DNA of 64,000 bases from Methylophilaceae bacterium. GTDB lineage: Bacteria > Pseudomonadota > Gammaproteobacteria > Burkholderiales > Methylophilaceae. The notes beneath the pieces are model-generated. The model saw only the letters and a list, made by a program, of their open reading frames with translations, searched no databases and was not told the DNA's origin. Location: contig JAQWQF010000006.1 of assembly GCA_029244935.1 (NCBI GenBank), positions 35,093-99,092 of the forward strand, given 5' to 3'. Shown here piece after piece: positions 20,850-31,427 of this stretch. Within the stretch, counting starts at the first letter, position 1, and each line of letters opens with the position of its first letter. Both the position numbers and the translations under genes were made by a program.

Positions 20850-21488
20850 TTAAGGCTCCATTAAACCGCATCGTATTGCTATTAATGCAATTTCTGCTGA
20901 GTTATTTGCATTTAGCTTCTGTTTAATATTGTATAAGTGAGTGCCAACTGTTCTAGGGCTTAAACACATTGTGTCTGCTATTTCATTTGTGCTTTTTCCT
21001 TTTGCTAATGCTATAAATACTTCAAATTCTCTATCTGACAAAACTTCTACAGGGTTATTTTCTCCTGAAAGGTTTGTTATTGCCATTTGTTGTGCGATTG
21101 AAGCTTCTAAATATTTTTTTCTACTATGGACTGTCCGTATTGCTTTAATTAATTCTTCTGCAGCACTTCTTTTAGTTAGATACCCAAGGGCCCCAGCTTT
21201 TAATACCCTCTTGGGATGGACAGAGTCTTCATGGGCCGACAAGACAAGAATTCGTGCGCTTTTATCATTAGCCAAAATTCTATCAATTGCCTCAATTCCA
21301 CCAATTCCAGGCATTGTTATATCCATAATTACTAAATTAGGCTGCAACTCTTTAAATAACTTTATGCCTGACTCCCCTGACTCAGCCTCACCAATAACCT
21401 CCATATCTGGTTCAGCATTAATGAGCATCTTAAAGCCCATACGAACTACAGCATGATCATCTACTAGTAATACTTTAATCTTACTCAT
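20850..21488 (-). CDS. NarL/FixJ-family response regulator (partner of the upstream kinase; possibly MoxX-like)
   Basis: MSKIKVLLVDDHAVVRMGFKMLI receiver; GerE-type HTH LSDREFEVFIALAKGKSTNEIADTMCLSPRTVGTHLYNIKQKL. The ORF track start at 21608 lies inside the kinase gene; ATG at 21488 preferred. Confidence 0.92.
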   Translation of the reverse strand: MSKIKVLLVDDHAVVRMGFKMLINAEPDMEVIGEAESGESGIKLFKELQPNLVIMDITMPGIGGIEAIDRILANDKSARILVLSAHEDSVHPKRVLKAGALGYLTKRSAAEELIKAIRTVHSRKKYLEASIAQQMAITNLSGENNPVEVLSDREFEVFIALAKGKSTNEIADTMCLSPRTVGTHLYNIKQKLNANNSAEIALIAIRCGLMEP

Positions 21489-21492
21489 ATAT

Positions 21493-23244
21493 TTATTTTG
21501 CCTTTGCTTTTGCTTTTGCTTTTGCTTTTGCTTTTGATATGTTAATTGGAATATAAAATTTAAGTATAGTTCCTTTACCTTTTTTTGTAATGAGTTCAAA
21601 TTCTCCACCTAGAGAATTAACTCTTTCCTGAATTCCAATTAATCCAAATTGTTTAGTTTTACTTAAAATATTTTTGTTAAATCCAACACCATTATCTGAA
21701 AATTCTAGAAATAAATTCTTATTTTTTTCCTCAATTAAGATATTTACTTTTGATGCATCTGCATGTTTTAGGCAATTATTCATAGCCTCCTGAATAATAC
21801 GATAAACATTAATATTTATAGCTTCACCTAAATTATCAAGATTAGCATTAGCATCTAAAGTAATATCCAACGTTTTATGCTGCTTCTTCCAAGTTACCAC
21901 AAGATCTTTTAAAGTGTCTTTTAACCCCAGGTTATCCAGTGAGCCAGGCCTTAGTTTTCTAATAATATTATGCATCCCATCATAAATTTGATTGGCAGCA
22001 GCAGTCACTGAGATCGAACTTTCTTGTATATCATCATCTTTGCCCTTCGATCGATTAGTAATATTTTGAGCAAAAATCTTTATAGCTGAAACATACTGCC
22101 CAAGCTCATCATGCAATTCACGAGCAAGACTCCTTCTTTCATCTTCAATATGATCCTGAATAATTGTAGTTAGCTGTCTATTCTTTTCTAATTGTAATTG
22201 AGATTTTTTTGCAATTAATTTTTCAGAGATATCTCTTATGCTAACAATATCTCCAATAATTTTTTTACTTCTTGGATCAATAAGTGCAGATGCTGATATA
22301 GAAACATCTATTAATCTTCCGTTTTTTGCTAATCTTTGAGTTTCAAAATTTTTTATAATCTTATTTTTGTTAATAGCATTAAAATTTTCCTTAAGCTCAT
22401 TAGATCTATTTTTGGGAATAATTAACATTGCAGATTTACCAATAATATCTACCTTTTTATATCCAAACATTTTTTCAGCAGAGCTATTCCAGAATGATAC
22501 ATTAAGGTTACTATCATGGATAATAACTGCATCTGCTGTCTGCTCTGCAATTAAAGCCAACCTATTATTTTCTTTAATAAAACTCTCCAGAGAAACACCC
22601 ATTTTATTAAAGTTATCTGCAATTAGTTTAAACTCAGGAACAGAAAATTTTGGTAGTCTTACTGAAAAGTTACCCTTACCCATTTTTTCAATCGCATTAA
22701 GCATTGGAGTTATAGGTCTGAGCCATTTTCCTATCATTAAATACAAAATAACATTAAGTGCAATAAAGAAAAGTAGAACAGTAAAAAGCAATTGACTTGT
22801 CTCAGCCCATGCCTCCTTGATTGCTCCAGTAGGATTAGTTTGAACTACTAATCGTCCATAATTAATCAATCGAGATTTTGTCTCCATTGGTGGAGCTAGT
22901 AATTTTACGAACCATTTTGGTGGGGTTTCATTCATTCTGTAAGTACTATCTGGAGTTCTATAAATTAGACGATTTTGAAGGTCGTACAGAGAAATTGTAT
23001 TACTTCTGACATGTCCTAACTCCATGAGAAATCTACCTACTACCTTATCAGTGTTTCCCCATTCAGGATTTTGAATGGAGCTTGTTATTACTGTATCTAA
23101 TAATTGCATAGAGACCCTATTCGCAGATTCTACTCCTTCTCTAATTTGTTGCTTTGTTGTCGACATTGCGACGACAAACAATGCAAATATAAAGGTAAGC
23201 ATAATAATAGTTAGTAGAAAGTTTAATCGTAATCTTAAGGTCAT
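21493..23244 (-). CDS. NarX/UhpB-type sensor histidine kinase with LapD/MoxY-like periplasmic domain, HAMP, PAS, HisKA_3, HATPase
   Basis: Two TM helices; periplasmic segment with PPKWFVKLL and GRLVVQTNPTGAIKEAW; HAMP; PAS (DAVIIHDSNLNVSFWNSSAEKMFGY); ERRSLARELHDELGQYVSAIKI; ends in KAKAKAKAKAKAK. Confidence 0.85.
   Translation of the reverse strand: MTLRLRLNFLLTIIMLTFIFALFVVAMSTTKQQIREGVESANRVSMQLLDTVITSSIQNPEWGNTDKVVGRFLMELGHVRSNTISLYDLQNRLIYRTPDSTYRMNETPPKWFVKLLAPPMETKSRLINYGRLVVQTNPTGAIKEAWAETSQLLFTVLLFFIALNVILYLMIGKWLRPITPMLNAIEKMGKGNFSVRLPKFSVPEFKLIADNFNKMGVSLESFIKENNRLALIAEQTADAVIIHDSNLNVSFWNSSAEKMFGYKKVDIIGKSAMLIIPKNRSNELKENFNAINKNKIIKNFETQRLAKNGRLIDVSISASALIDPRSKKIIGDIVSIRDISEKLIAKKSQLQLEKNRQLTTIIQDHIEDERRSLARELHDELGQYVSAIKIFAQNITNRSKGKDDDIQESSISVTAAANQIYDGMHNIIRKLRPGSLDNLGLKDTLKDLVVTWKKQHKTLDITLDANANLDNLGEAININVYRIIQEAMNNCLKHADASKVNILIEEKNKNLFLEFSDNGVGFNKNILSKTKQFGLIGIQERVNSLGGEFELITKKGKGTILKFYIPINISKAKAKAKAKAKAK
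21497..21532. repeat. Hexanucleotide tandem repeat (CTTTTG)n
   Basis: tttgcctttgcttttgcttttgcttttgcttttgctttt: about six 6-bp units, encoding (Lys-Ala)n at the kinase C-terminus. Confidence 0.9.
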
Positions 23245-23367
23245 AATACTAATAATATCTTTTAAAATGATTATTTTAAATTTATTTAAAGACTTGTATC
23301 ATATGAACCTAAAAAATGACATGCGTGTAATCATTAAAATTTATTTTTTTGTATATTTTAAAAAAAG

Positions 23368-23385
23368 TACTCTTATATAAGAGTA
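23368..23385. promoter_or_regulatory. 18-bp perfect palindrome upstream of acs, candidate NarL-type regulator site
   Basis: TACTCTTATATAAGAGTA equals its own reverse complement; 44 bp before the acs ATG (23430). Confidence 0.5.
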
Positions 23386-23429
23386 TAGTAAAAGTATAAA
23401 TAAAAAAATTAAACTTGTTGGGGCAAAAA

Positions 23430-25403
23430 ATGGCTATAGAATCTATCCATCATGAGGAACGAATTTTCTCTCCGAGTAAGAAAATTCAAGAAAAATCAAC
23501 TATTTCTGGAATGAATAACTACAAAGAGCTATGTAATAAAGCGGCAACTGATTACGAAGGTTTCTGGTCTGATTTAGCAAAAGAATTATTAATATGGGAC
23601 AAGCCATTTACTAAAACATTGAATGAGGAAAATGCACCATTTTATAAATGGTTTGATGATGGTGAGCTTAACGCATCTTATAACTGTCTTGATCGCCACC
23701 TAAAAACTAAATCCAATAAAGTTGCTATTATATCAGAGGGCGATGATGGATTAATCACCAAAATAACCTATAAGGCTCTATATGAAAAAGTTTGTCAGTT
23801 CGCCAATGGTCTAAAAACACTTGGTCTGAAATCTGGTGACACTGTTGTTATATATTTACCTATGACAATAGAAGCTGTAGTTGCTATGCAAGCTTGCGCA
23901 AGAATCGGGTTAATACATTCGGTAATATTTGGTGGGTTCTCTGCAAAAAGCATTCAAGAACGAGTTGCAGATGTAAAAGCAAAGTTAATTATTACATCAG
24001 ATTTACAGTTTCGAGGAGGAAAATCTATCCCTCTTAAACCTGCCATTGATGAAGCTATTAATATGGGTGGATGTGAATCAGTTAAAAAGGTTATTGTCTG
24101 GAACCGAAATACCAAAAAACCCGAACAAAAAAGTTATGAAATTGATTGGCATGATCTAATCAATGGTATGGATTTATATTGCGAGCCTGTTTCGGTTAAT
24201 TCAGAGCACCCACTATTTATTCTTTATACATCCGGCTCTACAGGAAAGCCAAAAGGTGTTCAACATTCTACAGCGGGCTACTTACTTCATGCAATGAACA
24301 CTTGTCGTTGGACATTTGACCTTCATGATAATGATATTTATTGGTGCACAGCAGATGTAGGTTGGATAACAGGACATACCTACGTAGCCTATGGTCCAAC
24401 TGCTATGGGCGCAACACAAGTAATTTTTGAAGGTATCCCAACCTTTCCAGATGCAAGTCGTTTCTGGAAAATTATCGAGCATCATAAAGTTAGTATTTTT
24501 TATACTGCGCCTACTGCAATTAGGGCATTAATAAAAGCTTCAGAGATAAATCCAGATACTCATCCAAATAAATCTAACTTAAGTTCTTTGAGAATTTTAG
24601 CAACTGTGGGTGAACCAATTAACCCTGAGGCATGGATGTGGTACTACCGAGAAGTTGGTAATAATAAATGTCCAATTACAGATACTTTTTGGCAGACAGA
24701 AACTGGAGGGCATGTAATAACACCAATGCCAGGCGCAACCCCTTTAGTTCCAGGGTCATGCACACTTCCGTTTCCAGGCATAGAGATTGATGTTGTTGAC
24801 GAGGCTGGAGGGAACTTAGATTGGGGCAATGGTGGCCTCCTAGTAATTAAAAAGCCATGGCCATCTATGATTAGAAATATTTGGGGTGACCCAGAACGAT
24901 TCAAAAAGAGCTATTTTCCAACGGAGCTGGGTGGGAAATTATATCTAGCAGGTGATGGTGCCATAAGAGATAAGAAAACAGGTTACTTCACCATCATGGG
25001 AAGAATTGATGACGTCCTAAATGTTTCTGGTCATAGACTAGGAACCATGGAGATTGAATCTGCCCTTGTTGCAAACCCTTTAGTAGCAGAAGCTGCAGTT
25101 GTTGGCAGACCTCATGATGTAAAAGGTGAATCAATAATTGCTTTTGTTGTCCTCAAAGGAAATAGGCCAAAAAAAGAAGATGTAAAAGAAATTAATAACA
25201 AGCTAAGAGACTGGGTATCAAAAGAAATAGGCCCTATCGCAAAACCAGAAGAAATTCGCTTTGGGGACAATCTTCCCAAGACAAGGTCAGGAAAAATTAT
25301 GCGAAGGCTTCTCAGATCAGTTGCCAAAGGAGAGAAAATCACTTCAGATATTACAACGCTTGAGAATCCAGCAATATTAGACCAGCTTGGAGAAACACTA
25401 TAG
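23430..25403 (+). CDS. acs: Acetyl-CoA synthetase
   Basis: [49 protein letters not shown] track start 23415; [13 protein letters not shown] (23430) preferred. Confidence 0.95.
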   Translation: MAIESIHHEERIFSPSKKIQEKSTISGMNNYKELCNKAATDYEGFWSDLAKELLIWDKPFTKTLNEENAPFYKWFDDGELNASYNCLDRHLKTKSNKVAIISEGDDGLITKITYKALYEKVCQFANGLKTLGLKSGDTVVIYLPMTIEAVVAMQACARIGLIHSVIFGGFSAKSIQERVADVKAKLIITSDLQFRGGKSIPLKPAIDEAINMGGCESVKKVIVWNRNTKKPEQKSYEIDWHDLINGMDLYCEPVSVNSEHPLFILYTSGSTGKPKGVQHSTAGYLLHAMNTCRWTFDLHDNDIYWCTADVGWITGHTYVAYGPTAMGATQVIFEGIPTFPDASRFWKIIEHHKVSIFYTAPTAIRALIKASEINPDTHPNKSNLSSLRILATVGEPINPEAWMWYYREVGNNKCPITDTFWQTETGGHVITPMPGATPLVPGSCTLPFPGIEIDVVDEAGGNLDWGNGGLLVIKKPWPSMIRNIWGDPERFKKSYFPTELGGKLYLAGDGAIRDKKTGYFTIMGRIDDVLNVSGHRLGTMEIESALVANPLVAEAAVVGRPHDVKGESIIAFVVLKGNRPKKEDVKEINNKLRDWVSKEIGPIAKPEEIRFGDNLPKTRSGKIMRRLLRSVAKGEKITSDITTLENPAILDQLGETL

Positions 25404-25433
25404 AATAAGTGCTTGCAAAATTTAAAATTTTTA

Positions 25434-28400
25434 ATGAATCAACCACTTAAATTTTTATTAAAAAAAATACTACTTCCTCTTGGAATTGGTTTTTTAACTC
25501 TTGTCTTTTTAGGCTTTATATCGTTCTATTTATTAATCGACGACAACCTGGACAGTATAAAAACAAAAATTTTTCAACAGGTACAAGATAAGATTGGGCA
25601 TGAATTCACAGTCGAATCTCTAGAGGCAGATTGGAAGATCATTAACCCAAGCCTCACTTTGTATAACGTCTCAATTTATAATCAAGATAAATCACAATCA
25701 TTAAGCATAAAAAAAATACAAGCAGATATTTCCTGGCTTAGTTTAATCAAGTTATCACCAATCTTTGACGAAATAGCAATATATCAACCAGAGTTAGATA
25801 TCAAAAAAGAGATAAATGGAGACCTCTTTGTTAACGGAATATCAGTCAACCAGGAAAGAGATAGTGGCTTTTCGAACTGGTTAATAAATCAAGATGATAT
25901 TGTAATTTATGGTGCAACTATTTCATGGCTTGATATGACCAAAACAAGTGAAATACTGAAATTAAGTAACCTAGACCTTCATTACGGATCTTCAAAAATT
26001 TTTTCATATAAAGATCGAAGAACTTTTAGGGCTTCAACCAACACCTCTCATGGAACGGCAAACAAATTAATATTAAATGGCTATATTGATATTTCTACTA
26101 TTGCTGACATTAAAACCTCTAACGGCCAAATTAATTTAGATTTTTTAGAACTAGATATTGGAGCGGTTAAATTATGGACAAAATATTTATCCGAGATTAA
26201 ATCAGGTAAGGCTGACGGACTAATCAATCTCTATATTAATAACGGAACAATTAATGCAATTACCGGCAAGATTAATACAGATAACCTTAAGTGGTTAACC
26301 AATCAAAATAAAATGGTAATTATTGACAAACTTTCAGGATTAATTGGCTGGAAAAAAAATGAAGAGTATTCCTCAGTAAAATTATCCGAATTTAATATTA
26401 ACATCCAAAACAGTCTTTCATTTAAGGACGCAAAAATTGAATTAGAGGTTACTAATGAAAACTATATTAGGTTTGCTTCTCTTAATATTAATAGAATAAA
26501 CCTAGAAGCAATCAATAGCTTTATTCTTAAGCTCCCAGATAGTTTCACTGGTTTCTATACTAAATACTCTGCAATATCTCCATCTGGATTTCTTACTGGG
26601 CTCAAGCTAGACTGGGTAAAAAATCAAACCTTTAATTTAGATGCCAATGTTTTAGGTGTAAGCCTTATGCCTTTTGAAGGTTTTCCTGGGGTAACAAATA
26701 TTACTGGTGAAGTTAAAATTAACAACCAGAACGGCTATATAAAGTCTGTCTCAAATAATATTGCAATAAAAAATGAAAATATATTTAGAGAGCCATTAAG
26801 ATTTGACCAATTTTCAGGAATTATTTCTTGGGATAACAATATCTATAATTTTAAAGATGTAAATATTATAAATAATGATCTTCAGGCAGAAATTAATGGT
26901 GAGTATTCTCACAGATCAAATGAAGAGAGCGCTATCAACATGGAAATTAATATAGCAAACATTTTAATACCAGAATTAAAAAAGTATTACCCTAAACAAT
27001 TAGGCGATAAAGCCCTTAATTGGCTCGACACTTCCCTTCTTAAAGGTATAGCAAAAAAAACTGCTATTAAATTTGATGGTAAATTAGCAGACTTTCCTTT
27101 TACAGACGGAAATAACAAGCCTGATAGAAGTAAGGGTTTATTTACCATAAGCTCTAGCGTTAAGGATAGCTTTGTTGAATATGGATCAGGATGGCCTGAA
27201 ATTGAGGCATTTGATTTTAATATTGAAGTCAATAGTAATTACGTCAAATTTATTGGCCTAAATGGACATATACAAAATAACAGAATAAAAAATATTGAGG
27301 CAGTAATTGACAGTTTTAACGTCAAAAGTCCATTGATAAGTGTTAATACCATATTAGATGCTCCAGCTAACAAACTCATTAATGCGATCAATAATAGCCC
27401 CATAAAAGATTCAATGAAGGGAGTAACAAAAAATATGATAGGCCAAGGGCCAGGAGAACTAAATATATCTTTAGTAATACCTATGGATGATGTAGATAAT
27501 ATTAAATTTACTGGAGCATATGATTTTCAGGGAAGTAAAATTGAGAACCAAAAAATTGGAATACCAAAAATTGAAAATATTTATGGAATATTAGAATTTG
27601 ATAACAATAATATAAGCATCAAAAAAGCAAATGCAACCCTATACAATTCTCCACTTACTATTGAGTTGGCGACAAATAAGGGTGTAAATCAATTTAGAGT
27701 TAATGGGGTATTTAATAATGAATTTGTTGGAGAAATGTTTACCTCGCAATTTTCAAATAAAATTAATGGGGAGACTCCATGGATTGCGGAAATTAATTTA
27801 TTTAAGGATAAAACAGATATTAATATAAAATCCAACATGGCAGGTTTATCAATCAACTCTCTTGGAATACTAGATAAAAATTCAGATGATTTAAGAAGTT
27901 TTAATTTTTCGAAAAAATCTTCCGCTGGGAGCTATGAAAATATAAAATTTAAATACGGGGAATCAGTAACAGCAGAAATTACCCAAGAAAAAGATGGTGA
28001 TGGAACATTAATTAACAAAGTAGGATTAATATCAGTTAACTCTCCAAATAATGTAATGCCTAAGTCTGGAGTGAGACTAATAGCAAACCTTGACTATATT
28101 AATGTAGAAGATTATTTAAGTATTATTGATAATGATGGCGAGTCGTTCCTCACAGAGGCAAGTCTTTTAATTAAAGAGCTTAATATTATGAATTATAAGA
28201 TTCATAATGCATCTATAAAATATATGCCATCAACAAAATCAATAAAATATATGCCACAAAATGAAAATACAGTTATTAAAATTGAATCTAATGAAGTATC
28301 CGGCAACCTAAGTTGGAATAGCAATAAGAATTATTTAGTAGCCGAATTAGGAAAAGTACATCTTATAACTGAAAACGAGGAAAGTTATTATAGAGAACCC

Positions 28401-29348
28401 TTGAAGAATCCTCCAAAGCTTGATGTAAAAATTAATTCGCTTAAGGTAGATAGTGAAGATTATGGGTATGTAGAATTTAGAGGAAATAAAGCTGATTCTG
28501 TTTGGAATATTGATCATTTTACTATTGAAAAAGGTGGGTCACCAATATCAGGAAATGGTTATTGGGCAAGTGATTCCCAGAACCCGACAACTAACATAAA
28601 TTTTGATTGGAAAATGGGAAGTGTTGAGCATACTATGGAGAAACTTGGCTATCACAACCTAATAAAAAATGGTAAAAATGCAAGCATTACAGGCATACTA
28701 AATTGGGAAGGTAGTCCATTTAATTTTGACAGCAAGAATCTTTCTGGAAATTTTCTCTTACAAATCAATGATGGAACAATACTTGAATCTGAACCTGGTG
28801 TTGCAAGATTGTTTGGCTTATTAACCTTGCAGAACTTACCAAGACGTCTAAGTTTAGATTTTAGTGATATTTTTAGGAAAGGATTTGTATTTGATTCAAT
28901 TAGCGCAAACGTAAAGGCAGATAATGGAATTTTATATTCTGATAACTTCAAAATGAGCGGGCCTGCAGCAAATGTTCTAATGGGAGGACAAGTAAGTATA
29001 GCTGACCAAACCCAGGACATGCATGTCATCGTTAAGCCCCGTGTTAGTGATAGTTTGTCTTTGGCAGGTCTTGTTGGCGGACCATTAGTCGGTGCCGCGG
29101 CTTTCATTGCTCAGAAGATGCTTAAGGATCCATTAAATAAAATATTAACATCAGAATATAGATTAATAGGAACATGGGACGAACCGGAAGAAATCCCAAT
29201 TGAAGATTCTAATTCAAATAAAAATTTATATCGACATCAAGACGAGCTAGAAGAATTAAATGAAGATTCAGGCTTGTTTGGAAATATCATAGATAAAACT
29301 ATAGTAACCCCTGCCAGTGAGATCATTGATTTTCTAAACCCATTATGA
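25434..29348 (+). CDS. yhdP: YhdP family protein (AsmA-like/DUF3971, envelope lipid homeostasis)
   Basis: About 1300 aa, N-terminal TM, repetitive beta-rich body, C-terminal AsmA-like block (GNFLLQINDGTILESEPGVARLFGLLTLQNLPRRLSLDFSDIFRKGFVFDSI). ATG 25434 preferred over the non-ATG ORF start. Confidence 0.88.
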   Translation: MNQPLKFLLKKILLPLGIGFLTLVFLGFISFYLLIDDNLDSIKTKIFQQVQDKIGHEFTVESLEADWKIINPSLTLYNVSIYNQDKSQSLSIKKIQADISWLSLIKLSPIFDEIAIYQPELDIKKEINGDLFVNGISVNQERDSGFSNWLINQDDIVIYGATISWLDMTKTSEILKLSNLDLHYGSSKIFSYKDRRTFRASTNTSHGTANKLILNGYIDISTIADIKTSNGQINLDFLELDIGAVKLWTKYLSEIKSGKADGLINLYINNGTINAITGKINTDNLKWLTNQNKMVIIDKLSGLIGWKKNEEYSSVKLSEFNINIQNSLSFKDAKIELEVTNENYIRFASLNINRINLEAINSFILKLPDSFTGFYTKYSAISPSGFLTGLKLDWVKNQTFNLDANVLGVSLMPFEGFPGVTNITGEVKINNQNGYIKSVSNNIAIKNENIFREPLRFDQFSGIISWDNNIYNFKDVNIINNDLQAEINGEYSHRSNEESAINMEINIANILIPELKKYYPKQLGDKALNWLDTSLLKGIAKKTAIKFDGKLADFPFTDGNNKPDRSKGLFTISSSVKDSFVEYGSGWPEIEAFDFNIEVNSNYVKFIGLNGHIQNNRIKNIEAVIDSFNVKSPLISVNTILDAPANKLINAINNSPIKDSMKGVTKNMIGQGPGELNISLVIPMDDVDNIKFTGAYDFQGSKIENQKIGIPKIENIYGILEFDNNNISIKKANATLYNSPLTIELATNKGVNQFRVNGVFNNEFVGEMFTSQFSNKINGETPWIAEINLFKDKTDINIKSNMAGLSINSLGILDKNSDDLRSFNFSKKSSAGSYENIKFKYGESVTAEITQEKDGDGTLINKVGLISVNSPNNVMPKSGVRLIANLDYINVEDYLSIIDNDGESFLTEASLLIKELNIMNYKIHNASIKYMPSTKSIKYMPQNENTVIKIESNEVSGNLSWNSNKNYLVAELGKVHLITENEESYYREPLKNPPKLDVKINSLKVDSEDYGYVEFRGNKADSVWNIDHFTIEKGGSPISGNGYWASDSQNPTTNINFDWKMGSVEHTMEKLGYHNLIKNGKNASITGILNWEGSPFNFDSKNLSGNFLLQINDGTILESEPGVARLFGLLTLQNLPRRLSLDFSDIFRKGFVFDSISANVKADNGILYSDNFKMSGPAANVLMGGQVSIADQTQDMHVIVKPRVSDSLSLAGLVGGPLVGAAAFIAQKMLKDPLNKILTSEYRLIGTWDEPEEIPIEDSNSNKNLYRHQDELEELNEDSGLFGNIIDKTIVTPASEIIDFLNPL

Positions 29349-30778
29349 CAACACTAGATCTTTCAAAACAATTTATTCTTAACCCAGGAAGCATAAGTTT
29401 TTCTGACCTTGATAGAATAATGCAAAAAATTACTAAAAATAATGTTGACTACGCTGATCTTTACTTTCAATATTCCAAGAATGAATTCTGGTCAATCGAG
29501 GATAGTGCAGTTAATAACGGTACTTACTCTATAGATCAAGGTGTTGGAATTAGATCTGTAAGTGGAGAAAAAAGTGCCTTTACTTATTCTGATGATATTA
29601 ATATTAATGCTCTGGATGAAGCCTGTAAGATTGTTAATGCTATTAAGAATCAAGGCCAATCAAATAACGTCCCTTTAAGGACTTCAAAAAAGAGTAGCCA
29701 ACTATACTCAACTAGCAACCCTCTAGAAAGTCTAGATAGCTTATCAAAAATTAAGTTATTAGAAAAAGTAGAGCAAATAGCCAAATCGCTTGATCCGAGG
29801 GTTAAAAAAGTCTCGGCATCATTAGCTGCTCAATATGAAATTATTCTAATTAAGAATTTTCATGGGCAATTAATTGAAGATGTAAGACCACTTGTGAGGC
29901 TTTCTATCAGTGTAATAGCAGAAGCAGATGGAAAGAGAGAACAAGGGTCATCTGGAGGTGGTGGTAGATACAATCTTGACTACTTTACCGATGACATACT
30001 CACTAAATACGCCTCTGAAGCAGTTAAACAGGCTGTAATAAACCTAGATGCAACAGCTACCCCTGCTGGTTCAATGACTGTAGTTTTAGGGTCTGGTTGG
30101 CCAGGAATTTTACTTCACGAAGCAATCGGTCATGGTCTAGAGGGGGACTTTAACAGAAAAGGTACCTCTGCATTTTCAAATAAAATAGGTACACAAGTTG
30201 CCGCCAAGGGGATTACTGTTGTTGATGATGGCACAATCAAAAATAGACGGGGATCCTTAAATGTTGACGATGAAGGTAACCAAACCCAAAACACAACGTT
30301 AATTGAGGATGGAATGCTTGTGGGCTACATTCAAGACTCATTAAATGCCAGTTTAATGAATATGGAAATTACTGGTAATGCTCGAAGAGAGTCTTATGCA
30401 CATTTACCAATGCCAAGAATGACTAACACCTATATGTTGAATGGTAAGTACCATCCTGAAGAAATTATAAAGTCGGTTGAGAATGGATTATATTCAAACA
30501 ATTTTAGTGGTGGTCAAGTAGATATCACAAATGGAAAATTTGTATTTGCAGCATCTGAGGCATGGGTAATTAAAAATGGAAAGTTAACACACCCTGTTAA
30601 AGGTGCAACGATCATAGGCAATGGTCCAGATATATTGAATAAAGTTAGTATGGTTGGTAATGACATGCAATTAGACTCCGGAGTTGGGACTTGTGGGAAA
30701 GAAGGACAAAGTGTTCCAGTTGGAGTTGGACAGCCAACATTAAAAATAGATGAAATTATCGTTGGTGGAACCGGCTAG
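29345..30778 (+). CDS. tldD: Metalloprotease TldD
   Basis: HEAIGHGLEGDFNRKGTSAFS (HExxxH); VGKEGQ-type C-terminal block. Confidence 0.95.
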   Translation: MTTLDLSKQFILNPGSISFSDLDRIMQKITKNNVDYADLYFQYSKNEFWSIEDSAVNNGTYSIDQGVGIRSVSGEKSAFTYSDDININALDEACKIVNAIKNQGQSNNVPLRTSKKSSQLYSTSNPLESLDSLSKIKLLEKVEQIAKSLDPRVKKVSASLAAQYEIILIKNFHGQLIEDVRPLVRLSISVIAEADGKREQGSSGGGGRYNLDYFTDDILTKYASEAVKQAVINLDATATPAGSMTVVLGSGWPGILLHEAIGHGLEGDFNRKGTSAFSNKIGTQVAAKGITVVDDGTIKNRRGSLNVDDEGNQTQNTTLIEDGMLVGYIQDSLNASLMNMEITGNARRESYAHLPMPRMTNTYMLNGKYHPEEIIKSVENGLYSNNFSGGQVDITNGKFVFAASEAWVIKNGKLTHPVKGATIIGNGPDILNKVSMVGNDMQLDSGVGTCGKEGQSVPVGVGQPTLKIDEIIVGGTG

Positions 30779-30787
30779 ATAAAAAAA

Positions 30788-31360
30788 TTATTTAACTCTA
30801 TTTTTATATTCTAAAGTTCTTGTATCAATTTCAATCTTATCACCATTATCGCAAAATAATGGCACCATTAATTCCAAGCCTGTACTAATTTTTGCTGGCT
30901 TCATAACCTTACCAGAGGTTGTATCACCTTTAACCGCTGGCTCAGTGTAGGTAATTTCTCTTACGAGTGAATTTGGTAATTCTACAGAAATGGCCTTTTC
31001 TTCATAAAATACAACTTCACAATCCATCCCATCTTCAAGGAACTTAAGAGAATCTTCCATACTTTCCTTATCCACTTCATACTGATTAAAGTCACTGTCC
31101 ATAAATATATAATTTGGATCAGAATAATATGAATAATTAACTGCTTTCTTATCTAAAATTACAACATCAAACTTATCAGTGGCCTGAAATATAGTTTCAG
31201 TTGAATTATCTGTCAATAAATTTTTTAATTTCATTTTTACTATTGCAGCATTCTGCCTTCTACCTGATTTTGAGACATTATATTCAGATTTATGAACCAC
31301 CATAGGCGATGAATCTACCATAATTACATTACCTACCCTTACTTCCTGTGCCGTTTTCAT
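30788..31360 (-). CDS. efp: Elongation factor P
   Basis: [49 protein letters not shown]; arginine-type loop KSGRRQN. Confidence 0.95.
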   Translation of the reverse strand: MKTAQEVRVGNVIMVDSSPMVVHKSEYNVSKSGRRQNAAIVKMKLKNLLTDNSTETIFQATDKFDVVILDKKAVNYSYYSDPNYIFMDSDFNQYEVDKESMEDSLKFLEDGMDCEVVFYEEKAISVELPNSLVREITYTEPAVKGDTTSGKVMKPAKISTGLELMVPLFCDNGDKIEIDTRTLEYKNRVK

Positions 31361-31427
31361 AATAAAGAATCTTAACTATATTTTTTGATACTCAAATTAT
31401 ACTTGAAATTAACTTATCAACAATTTA

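Noticed and set aside
21489-21608. N-terminal extension of the response regulator (QKQKQKQKQRQ)
   Set aside because: It is the repeat and 3' end of the kinase gene read in another frame; the receiver domain begins normally at the ATG at 21488.
23075-23380. 101-aa plus-strand ORF between the kinase and acs
   Set aside because: First half is antisense to the kinase gene; second half is AT-rich promoter region with no recognisable domain.
28214-28257. Internal direct duplication IKYMPSTKSIKYMP in YhdP
   Set aside because: Short local duplication in a long, repetitive AsmA-like protein; no evidence of function or variability.
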